Below, piece after piece: positions 1 to 3,464 of a stretch of DNA of 5,612 bases. The DNA lies in contig CALBXV010000666.1 of the NCBI GenBank assembly GCA_937890045.1, positions 1 to 5,612 of the forward strand, in the 5' to 3' direction. Positions within the stretch are counted from its first letter, which is position 1. Each line of letters opens with the position of its first letter. Origin of the DNA: an uncultured archaeon. Lineage in GTDB: Archaea; Thermoproteota; Nitrososphaeria; Nitrososphaerales; CALBXV01. The notes below the pieces were generated by a model that saw nothing but the letters and a program-made list of their open reading frames with translations, searched no databases and was not told the DNA's origin. Both the position numbers and the translations under genes were made by a program.

Positions 1-137
1 GTTTTGTTGTGGTTAGATATAAAATAATAGTTCCATACGCTACTGTAACAACAACGCTAATGTATGAATGGATTTATGTAAATAGTAAAGATAGTAAACC
101 ATCATCAAAAGAATATCCATTCGAGGAAGGTTGGTAA
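1..137 (+). CDS. 3' end of an unknown gene (partial at window start)
   Basis: An open frame enters from the left edge (first full codon at position 3) and runs 44 codons to TAA at 135-137. The visible C-terminus is first hydrophobic and beta-rich (VVVRYKIIVPYATVTTTLMY), then polar, and ends in PFEEGW. I do not recognise a family. The last codons (GAG GAA GGT TGG) also form a purine-rich ribosome-binding sequence for the next gene, whose ATG starts one base after this stop. That placement supports this frame being translated. The start lies outside the window, although GTG at 9 cannot be excluded as the start of a very short gene. Confidence 0.5.
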   Translation, partial: FVVVRYKIIVPYATVTTTLMYEWIYVNSKDSKPSSKEYPFEEGW

Positions 138-138
138 A

Positions 139-246
139 ATGATAAAAGAATGGTTAAAAAGAACACGGTCATTAAGACACGATATTTATGAGGTACTAAT
201 ATGGATAGTTGGTATAAGTATAGTAGTTTATTACTGTATAAAATAA
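139..246 (+). CDS. Small single-pass membrane protein, 35 aa
   Basis: The ORF starts at ATG 139, eight bases after the GAGGAAGG at 123-130 and one base after the upstream stop. It has a basic N-terminal half (MIKEWLKRTRSLRHDIY, residues 1-17) followed by one hydrophobic segment (VLIWIVGISIVVYYCI, residues 19-34) and ends in Lys. This is an N-in/C-out membrane anchor pattern under the positive-inside rule. No family can be named. The strong ribosome-binding sequence and tight spacing are the main reasons to believe it. It is one of several micro membrane proteins in the left part of the window. The next ORF overlaps it out of frame by 46 bases if that one starts at 201, so at least one of these start calls may be wrong. 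Confidence 0.5.
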   Translation: MIKEWLKRTRSLRHDIYEVLIWIVGISIVVYYCIK

Positions 247-416
247 AAGTACTAAAACAGATGTCTAAATGGATAACACCGAAATATATGGACTTACGCT
301 TGTACACTATGTATGGCTCTCACTATATATCATATATAATAAAACATCCCATTTTATTTACTAGAGACTTAAACCGATACATCGAATGGTGTATCATGAT
401 GGATAAACATAGATAA
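201..416 (+). CDS. Hypothetical protein, 71 aa (or 51 aa from ATG 261)
   Basis: The frame is open from ATG 201 to TAA 414-416. The protein is rich in aromatic and basic residues (segments such as YISYIIKHPILF and RDLNRYIEW) and has no recognised domain. It could be weakly membrane-associated through residues 42-53. ATG 201 has a GAGG seven bases upstream (190-193) but lies inside the preceding small membrane-protein gene. ATG 261 (residue 21) avoids that overlap but has no Shine-Dalgarno. I keep 201 because of the GAGG, with moderate doubt. The stop codon shares its last A with the next start (TAATG), which suggests translational coupling into the ParB-like gene. Confidence 0.45.
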   Translation: MDSWYKYSSLLLYKIKVLKQMSKWITPKYMDLRLYTMYGSHYISYIIKHPILFTRDLNRYIEWCIMMDKHR

Positions 417-754
417 TGTGGATGAAAATTAAAACAAAATTATCAGATATAAAAGGTTTACCACATAGTACTGCTTTTTTTAATAGTTTAGAAGATAATA
501 GTGATGTGTATGGTAAAGAACAATATAAGTGGAATGTGTTACTAAAATCATTTAAGAAACATGGTTATGACCCAACAAGGTTTAAAAAGGGATGGATTAA
601 AGTAACACCTTTAGGACTTTGGGAACATAATGATACTAATACTATTAAAAAGTTTTTACTTAGAGAAGGTCATCATAGAGTAGCTATATGTAAATATTTA
701 TATGGAGATGACTATGTAATTGAAGTACAACTTGCAACTCACCGATATGGATAA
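416..754 (+). CDS. ParB/sulfiredoxin-like small domain protein, 112 aa
   Basis: Residues 52-106 read as the core of the ParB-N/Srx fold: a strand leading to YDPTRFKKGWIKVTP (51-65), then REGHHRVAI (83-91) and a C-terminal strand DYVIEVQL (99-106). Members of this superfamily carry a G-x-H-R motif that binds nucleotide or phosphate, and the same motif is visible here at 85-88. In plasmid and chromosome partition proteins this domain is a CTPase. Phage single-domain versions are variously annotated as ParB-like nucleases or left uncharacterised. There is no helix-turn-helix or dimerisation domain after it, so a classical partition role is unlikely. The start at 416 overlaps the upstream stop by one base. 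A second in-frame ATG at 422 is possible. Fold assignment is fairly confident; the activity is unknown. Confidence 0.7.
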   Translation: MWMKIKTKLSDIKGLPHSTAFFNSLEDNSDVYGKEQYKWNVLLKSFKKHGYDPTRFKKGWIKVTPLGLWEHNDTNTIKKFLLREGHHRVAICKYLYGDDYVIEVQLATHRYG

Positions 755-760
755 ACATAT

Positions 761-774
761 ATGAGCTATATAAA
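761..774 (+). repeat. 14-nt direct repeat, copy 1
   Basis: ATGAGCTATATAAA occurs here and again at 885-898. With a one-base gap the match continues into ATGA-AGA. At the second copy it encodes the start of the 885-1016 gene (MSYI). At the first it opens a five-codon frame (MSYIK, stop) that overlaps the 775-888 start. It could be a remnant of a local duplication of a gene start, but a match of this length is not far from chance in AT-rich DNA. Confidence 0.3.
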
Positions 775-888
775 ATGATAGAGGCATTCATAGGACTATT
801 TATATTCTTATTTATACAGTATCTTATATGGAAGATACTCTATATACCCAAGGTAAACAAATTCTTAAATGGGGAAGGTTGGGAATGA
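775..888 (+). CDS. Small membrane protein, 37 aa
   Basis: The ORF from ATG 775 to TGA 886-888 encodes an almost wholly hydrophobic N-terminal half (residues 4-24, FIGLFIFLFIQYLIWKILYI) followed by a short tail ending FLNGEGWE. This is a single transmembrane helix with a basic C-terminal flank (K26, K29). It overlaps the next gene by ATGA, and its final codons (GGG GAA GGT TGG) serve as that gene's ribosome-binding sequence, the same arrangement as at 123-141. No strong Shine-Dalgarno lies ahead of 775, so it may be expressed from read-through of the ParB-like gene 20 bases upstream. Function unknown. Confidence 0.5.
   Translation: MIEAFIGLFIFLFIQYLIWKILYIPKVNKFLNGEGWE
871..878 (+). promoter_or_regulatory. 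Ribosome-binding sequence embedded in the 775-888 gene
   Basis: GGGGAAGG ends six bases before ATG 885. It decides the start of the next gene at 885, as against an in-frame ATG at 828 that lacks such a sequence and lies inside the 775-888 gene. The bases GGAAGGTTGG recur at 125-134 ahead of the 139 start. Confidence 0.5.
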
Positions 889-1016
889 GCTATATAAATA
901 TGAGAGAAGAATGGAAGATGTTCTGGGGGTATATAATAATTATTTTTCTACTATTATCATCCGAATGTACTTCTGCTCCTATTAGTGTTCCACCCAATAC
1001 ATATGACGATGAATAG
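885..1016 (+). CDS. Small signal-anchored protein with proline-containing tail, 43 aa
   Basis: ATG 885 overlaps the upstream TGA (ATGA) and follows a good ribosome-binding sequence. Residues 1-12 are polar (MSYINMREEWKM), residues 13-24 form a hydrophobic stretch (FWGYIIIIFLLL), and residues 25-43 (SSECTSAPISVPPNTYDDE) are polar with prolines and an acidic end. This could be a signal anchor or a cleaved signal sequence. The LSSEC stretch resembles but does not meet the bacterial lipobox, which has Gly or Ala before the Cys. No family is recognised. Its overlap with the 775-888 membrane protein suggests the pair may be made together and perhaps interact. Confidence 0.55.
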   Translation: MSYINMREEWKMFWGYIIIIFLLLSSECTSAPISVPPNTYDDE

Positions 1017-1040
1017 TAAGAATAAACTCGAAAAAGAAAT

Positions 1041-1046
1041 TATAAT
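1041..1046 (+). promoter_or_regulatory. Possible -10 hexamer ahead of the kinase-like gene
   Basis: TATAAT, a perfect sigma-70 -10 hexamer, lies 23 bases before ATG 1069. It sits in a very AT-rich gap (line 1021-1080 is about 15% GC by hand count). No TTGACA-like -35 element is seen at 16-18 bases spacing and there is no extended -10, so this is weak. Transcription from it would give a leader of about 16 bases with no Shine-Dalgarno. Confidence 0.2.
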
Positions 1047-1068
1047 AATCTGTTATGAAATTTAAATT

Positions 1069-1575
1069 ATGAGTAATAAAATTTATGATTTAGAAAAAAA
1101 ATTAGTATCCGGAAGTCAATCAGAAATCTTTAAAATTATAGGTAAAGAAAAATTAATTGCTAAGATATATAAGGAGAATTTTAAAGAGAATGCTAAAAAA
1201 GAATATGAGATTGGAAAATTATTTCAAATGAATAGTATTTCTGTTCCTAAGTATATTGGAACTTGTAAAGTCAGCAAAAAAGATGAAGAAATAATTTGGG
1301 ATGCTGTAGTTATGGAATATATTGAAGATTCTTATTTAATCAAAAACTCACAGAATTATAAGGACAAGGGGAGAGTACCACCAAAAATGTATAATAGAGG
1401 TAAGGAATTATTAAAAATAGAAATAGAAAAAATAGAACATTTACCTTTTAAATTAATTAGTACAGGATATAGCTGGGGACACGATTATCAAGGATTATAT
1501 TCTCCATTAAAGGATTGTATTTACTTAATTGATTTTGGACAAATCAGTGCGATACAGAAAAAGAATCCATCGTAG
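1069..1575 (+). CDS. Protein-kinase-fold protein, 168 aa, probably truncated
   Basis: The N-terminal lobe is recognisable. There is a glycine-loop-like VSGSQSEIFKI (13-23), an invariant-Lys candidate K32 in LIAKIY, and a helix-C acidic residue (E45 or E47). A hinge-like AVVMEYIED (79-87) follows. In the C-lobe, GHDYQGLY (137-144) sits where the catalytic loop should be, with Asp139 but Gln where Asn is normal, and YLIDFGQ (152-158) supplies the metal-binding DFG. The protein ends only 11 residues after DFG, much shorter than a Ser/Thr kinase or the roughly 200-residue Bud32 type, so the C-lobe is missing. The next 100 bases in another frame look like the continuation (see 1533-1676). GC is about 26%, below the right half of the window. 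No Shine-Dalgarno precedes ATG 1069. It could be an active minimal kinase, a pseudokinase or a decayed gene. Confidence 0.6.
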   Translation: MSNKIYDLEKKLVSGSQSEIFKIIGKEKLIAKIYKENFKENAKKEYEIGKLFQMNSISVPKYIGTCKVSKKDEEIIWDAVVMEYIEDSYLIKNSQNYKDKGRVPPKMYNRGKELLKIEIEKIEHLPFKLISTGYSWGHDYQGLYSPLKDCIYLIDFGQISAIQKKNPS

Positions 1576-1676
1576 GTAAATCTTATTACTGTCTTAACCA
1601 CGAGGCTCCAGAAGTTGTATATGAGTTAAATGGAAGTAAACGAGTTAGACGGTGGAGTGGACACGACTGGAGATAG
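1533..1676 (+). pseudogene. Out-of-frame continuation of the kinase-like gene (activation segment, APE motif)
   Basis: This frame is open from 1533 to TAG 1674-1676 and has no ATG. Its translation includes SIVGKSYYCLNHEAPEVV and then a basic run ending SGHDWR. Joined to the upstream DFG by a -1 shift near GAAAAAG (1557-1563), it places an APE motif 22 residues after DFG, within the normal spacing of a kinase activation segment (V-G-x-x-Y-Y-x-A-P-E). A D-W pair follows about where the helix-F Asp lies. By hand count GC is about 42% over 1561-1680 against about 26% over 1081-1560, a sharp change. It may be a decayed 3' end, a sequencing frameshift, a programmed frameshift, or a fragment of another gene. 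Even when joined, the protein would still stop early at about 202 residues. Confidence 0.4.
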
Positions 1677-1692
1677 TGCGAAGTTTTTTGTA

Positions 1693-1721
1693 TTTTCAAG
1701 AATTACTGTCATACTTATATA
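1693..1721 (+). promoter_or_regulatory. Weak sigma-70-like promoter candidate for the HTH gene cluster
   Basis: TTTTCA (1693-1698) and TATATA (1716-1721) match the -35 and -10 consensus at four of six positions each, with an ideal 17-base spacing. The site lies in the only sizeable gap (1577-1772) between genes and points at the 1773 gene. Transcription would begin near 1728, inside the inverted repeat at 1723-1738. In AT-rich DNA such matches are common, so confidence is low. The rest of the gap holds the kinase tail remnant and no RNA gene that I can recognise. Confidence 0.25.
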
Positions 1722-1722
1722 T

Positions 1723-1738
1723 GACCTACAACGAGGTC
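1723..1738. promoter_or_regulatory. Inverted repeat GACCT-N6-AGGTC, possible operator or hairpin
   Basis: A perfect five-base inverted repeat with a six-base spacer lies directly downstream of the candidate -10 element and about 35 bases before the HTH-gene start. It could be an operator for a dimeric regulator, for example the product of the adjacent HTH gene, or a small leader hairpin. The arms are short, so it may be chance. Confidence 0.2.
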
Positions 1739-1772
1739 AAACGAATACAATCAAACTAAAGAGGTTATAGAT

Positions 1773-2000
1773 ATGACTAAAAAACGAGACAAATTTCTCA
1801 CCTATAAAGAAGCAGGAGAATTAATTAATATTGGTTCTTCCAGTATATCTACCTTTGCTAAGAAACATAATATTAGACGAGGAACGGTAATAATAGGTGG
1901 ACGGAATGTAAGGGTAGTAGACAAGAATCAATTCGAGTATGCTATTTATAAGAAGAACTATTTAAGAAATAATGATAAGGTAATGTGGGATGAATCGTAG
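1773..2000 (+). CDS. Small helix-turn-helix DNA-binding protein, 75 aa (excisionase/MerR-like fold)
   Basis: Residues 9-36 (FLTYKEAGELINIGSSSISTFAKKHNI) fit a winged HTH of the excisionase/MerR N-terminal type: T-x-K-E-A-A-x-L first helix, a turn at NIGSS, and a recognition helix SISTFAKKH. A beta-wing with G-G-R-N-V-R (42-47) and a closing helix from DKNQFEYAI (50-58) follow. Such proteins are small transcription regulators, excision factors or phage control proteins. Here no integrase is visible, so a regulatory role for the downstream coupled genes is the simplest inference. AAGAGG (1759-1764) lies eight bases before ATG 1773. The 3' end overlaps the next gene by 11 bases. The last residues (KVMWDES) follow a basic linker. 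Confidence 0.75.
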   Translation: MTKKRDKFLTYKEAGELINIGSSSISTFAKKHNIRRGTVIIGGRNVRVVDKNQFEYAIYKKNYLRNNDKVMWDES

Positions 2001-2490
2001 AGAAATGAAAGCCTACCGAGATACAAAAGATAGGCGTTTAATAAGTTCTTGGTTTATGAAACGTGATATACCACTTACAGACGGTACTGTAACGGGTGTT
2101 GATTTAGAAGGTAAAGATTATGATATTGAAATATCTCATTTATTTGCTTTTAAAAACTTATGGGATCAATGGAAGAAAGAGAATAGGTTTAGAATAGAGA
2201 TTAGAAAACGAGATCATTATTGGAATGGGATATACAACAAATCCCATGTAACTCACTTTGTTCAGTTAAACGCATCTGCAAATGAGATGTTAATATACCC
2301 CGAAGAACTTATATTAGAATATGCTAATGGAACTGAAAAATTATTACCATATCTAATGGAGTACAAAGGTTATACTGAAAAAGAAAGTACATTTATGTGT
2401 ATACCATTTGACGAAGGTAAAGATAGAATATTCAGGTATAAAGGAACAGGTGGTAAATGGGAAATTTATATAGGAAGCCCAATAACATGA
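1990..2490 (+). CDS. Unknown protein, 166 aa
   Basis: I do not recognise the family. The protein is soluble-looking and mixed alpha/beta, with no membrane segment. Residues 1-22 are basic and helical. Residues 32-50 (from DGTVTGVDLEGKDYDIEI) look like beta strands. Residues 66-92 include FRIEIRKRDHYWNGIY and HVTHFVQL, and the C-terminus (146-162, RIFRYKGTGGKWEIYIG) ends as a beta hairpin. The acidic-basic pattern around D38, D44, E47, E70 and K73 could be metal-binding or nuclease-like, but I cannot support that. ATG 1990 follows TAAGG (1976-1980) by nine bases and lies within the HTH gene end. An in-frame ATG at 2005 is a weaker alternative. Overlaps at both ends place it in one translationally coupled run with the HTH and micro-protein genes. 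Confidence 0.75.
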   Translation: MNRREMKAYRDTKDRRLISSWFMKRDIPLTDGTVTGVDLEGKDYDIEISHLFAFKNLWDQWKKENRFRIEIRKRDHYWNGIYNKSHVTHFVQLNASANEMLIYPEELILEYANGTEKLLPYLMEYKGYTEKESTFMCIPFDEGKDRIFRYKGTGGKWEIYIGSPIT

Positions 2491-2573
2491 AAATAGATAC
2501 AAATGAATATGAGGATGATCCAGACAAGTATGGAAATTGCCCTTGTTACACTTGTCAAACAGGGGATTACTAA
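2487..2573 (+). CDS. Cysteine-containing micro-protein, 28 aa
   Basis: ATG 2487 overlaps the upstream TGA (ATGA) and follows AGGAAG (2472-2477) by nine bases, a good initiation site for so short a frame. The protein has an acidic N-terminal half (MKIDTNEYEDDPDKYG) and then N-C-P-C-Y-T-C-Q-T-G-D-Y, with cysteines at 18, 20 and 23. The C-x-C-x-x-C cluster could bind one metal ion or form half of a shared zinc site by dimerisation. No family is recognised. It ends two bases before the nucleotidase start, and its last codons contain that gene's ribosome-binding sequence. Context and initiation signals support translation; its function is unknown. Confidence 0.5.
   Translation: MKIDTNEYEDDPDKYGNCPCYTCQTGDY
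2561..2566 (+). promoter_or_regulatory. Ribosome-binding sequence fixing the nucleotidase start
   Basis: AGGGGA lies nine bases before ATG 2576. It rules in ATG 2576 as the start over the TTG at 2537 that opens the same frame further upstream. A start at 2537 would add 13 residues before the HAD motif I strand and overlap the 28-residue gene. Confidence 0.6.
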
Positions 2574-2575
2574 AA

Positions 2576-3172
2576 ATGAATCAAAGAATAGGAATAGATG
2601 TAGATGGAGTATTGAGAGATTTCTGTCAGGCCTTAGTTCGTGCCATTAAAACATATCATCCTGAATATATTAAAGATGAATATGATGAAACATTTGAACC
2701 AACAATGGAACCAGAAAGTGGTATGGTAACAGATTGGTATTTAGAGAATAACTTTAATTGTACTAAGAAAGATTTACAACAGATATATTGGTACGACCAA
2801 GCTAAATGGATAATGGGAAATGGGAAATCATTTGAAGAAAATGTTCGTACTCTTAAAAATTGGATTAAACATTATAATGATATTGAATGGGTATGTGTTA
2901 CTTCACAGAAAGAACACGCTAGACATTATACATTATCTTGGTTAGGTAAACATGAATTGAATTTTGATAAGGTTGTATTCGCTAAAGGTAAAGATAAGTG
3001 GCAGGTAGATATAGATTATCTAATAGATGATTCACCAAGTAATTATAATTATTGGTTTGATGGGCGACAAGATGAAGATGGGTTTATATTATTAGATAGA
3101 CCATACAATCAGAACATTAAACCTAAACATAGAGTTTCTAATTTAAGAGAGGCGGAAGAAATAATACTATGA
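2576..3172 (+). CDS. HAD-superfamily 5'-nucleotidase-like phosphatase (NT5C / 5'(3')-deoxyribonucleotidase type), 198 aa
   Basis: The HAD catalytic motifs are all visible. Motif I is GIDVDGVLRDF (6-16), with nucleophile Asp8 and general-acid Asp10. Motif II is VCVTSQ (106-111), with Thr109 or Ser110. A motif III lysine lies in KGKDKW (137-142). Motif IV is YLIDDSPSNY (148-157), with Asp151/Asp152 for magnesium. The spacing and the DDSPSN end match the small NT5C group, which removes phosphate from (deoxy)nucleoside monophosphates in the cytoplasm. The cap insert lies at about 17-90. Length is normal for phage members. In phages such enzymes are thought to trim nucleotide pools, but the substrate cannot be read from sequence. 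It is the last gene before a strong intrinsic terminator, and its stop overlaps a 29-codon ORF. Confidence 0.8.
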   Translation: MNQRIGIDVDGVLRDFCQALVRAIKTYHPEYIKDEYDETFEPTMEPESGMVTDWYLENNFNCTKKDLQQIYWYDQAKWIMGNGKSFEENVRTLKNWIKHYNDIEWVCVTSQKEHARHYTLSWLGKHELNFDKVVFAKGKDKWQVDIDYLIDDSPSNYNYWFDGRQDEDGFILLDRPYNQNIKPKHRVSNLREAEEIIL

Positions 3173-3258
3173 CAAACATGACGGGACGCGTATATAACGA
3201 TATGCGTATTTTTTCTCACCCCATTTTTTCTACGATTACAGTTACAATTCTTAAATGA
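3169..3258 (+). CDS. Possible leader-like mini-ORF across a terminator, 29 aa
   Basis: ATG 3169 overlaps the nucleotidase stop (ATGA), and TGA 3256-3258 overlaps the next start at 3255 (ATGA). A purine-rich GAGGCGGAAG (3149-3158) precedes it by ten bases. The product (MTNMTGRVYNDMRIFSHPIF and nine more residues) has no recognised domain. The frame runs straight through the terminator hairpin and U-tract. Exact overlap at both ends is suggestive of real translation, and the downstream gene has no Shine-Dalgarno of its own, so it would depend on coupling. Against it, AT-rich DNA yields short frames and ATGA sites often, and this stretch also reads well simply as a terminator plus a 40-base gap. 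Confidence 0.35.
   Translation: MTNMTGRVYNDMRIFSHPIFSTITVTILK
3186..3214 (+). terminator. Intrinsic (Rho-independent) terminator after the nucleotidase
   Basis: ACGCGTAT (3186-3193) pairs with ATATGCGT (3200-3207) in an eight-base stem with one G-T wobble and a six-base loop. It is followed by A and six T (3209-3214), then CTC. GC pairs lie at the stem base next to the T-run, as usual. It begins 13 bases after the nucleotidase stop and would separate the nucleotidase run from the purF run unless translation or an antiterminator opens it. A second T-run (3224-3229) follows without its own stem. Confidence 0.7.
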
Positions 3259-3464
3259 TAAACAACGAAGAATTAGCCAAGTATTTACGGAAACGGATGG
3301 AAACACAAGATGAAGTAAATACAATATTTCATTTAATTAAAGTTCCAACCGAATCTGAGTTGGAGTTTTGGATTCAACAATTTAAAACCAAAGACTGTTG
3401 TGGGCATAGTGAATGGTCAGAAAGGTTTCAGAGAAACATATGGATAAAAGACGAGGAAGATTAG
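3255..3464 (+). CDS. Hypothetical protein, 69 aa, directly upstream of purF
   Basis: The frame from ATG 3255 to TAG 3462-3464 encodes a charged, mostly helical protein with no membrane segment. The helical N-terminus is MINNEELAKYLRKRMETQDE. Later come ELEFWIQQFKTKD and a C-C-G-H (48-51), then an aromatic, acidic end. The Cys48, Cys49 and His51 group could bind metal but matches no motif that I know. No Shine-Dalgarno precedes ATG 3255. The start overlaps the stop of the 29-codon frame, so coupling is plausible. Its stop codon is immediately followed by the purF ATG, and its last codons carry the purF ribosome-binding sequence (GAGGAAG, 3453-3459), so both genes should be made together. Confidence 0.65.
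   Translation: MINNEELAKYLRKRMETQDEVNTIFHLIKVPTESELEFWIQQFKTKDCCGHSEWSERFQRNIWIKDEED

Noticed and set aside
74..307. Minus-strand ORF of 77 codons
   Set aside because: It lies opposite the tightly packed plus-strand genes, has no ribosome-binding sequence that I can see, and reads as an AT-rich low-complexity shadow.
399..759. 13-base repeat ATGGATAAACATA at 399-411 and 747-759, near two gene ends
   Set aside because: A match of this length is about what chance gives in a 5.6-kb AT-rich window, and the two copies are read in different frames.
828..884. Upstream in-frame start (ATG 828) for the 885-1016 gene
   Set aside because: It would overlap the 775-888 gene almost fully and lacks a ribosome-binding site, whereas ATG 885 has GGGGAAGG and an ATGA overlap.
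893..900. TATAAATA, the T4 late-promoter consensus
   Set aside because: It lies inside the 885-1016 coding sequence in AT-rich DNA, with no other evidence of T4-type late transcription.
1009..1065. 18-codon ORF (MNSKNKLEKE...) between the 43-residue gene and the kinase
   Set aside because: Too short and A-rich to support. It could carry ribosomes to the kinase start (stop at 1063-1065, start at 1069), but that is only a possibility.
1606..1672. Structured RNA in the GC-richer 1561-1680 stretch (CTCCAG pairs with CTGGAG)
   Set aside because: Only one six-base helix with poor extension. The kinase-like reading frame explains the composition better.
1665..1690. Weak hairpin with bulge before a T-run (1684-1689) as a terminator for the kinase
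   Set aside because: Only about five pairs with a bulge; too weak to call.
1630..1770. 46-codon ORF (MEVNELDGG...) in the gap before the HTH gene
   Set aside because: No ribosome-binding sequence, overlaps the APE-motif frame, and no recognisable features. The gap is better explained by the kinase remnant and leader.
2537..2575. TTG 2537 as start of the nucleotidase
   Set aside because: It adds 13 residues before the first HAD strand. ATG 2576 has AGGGGA at good spacing.
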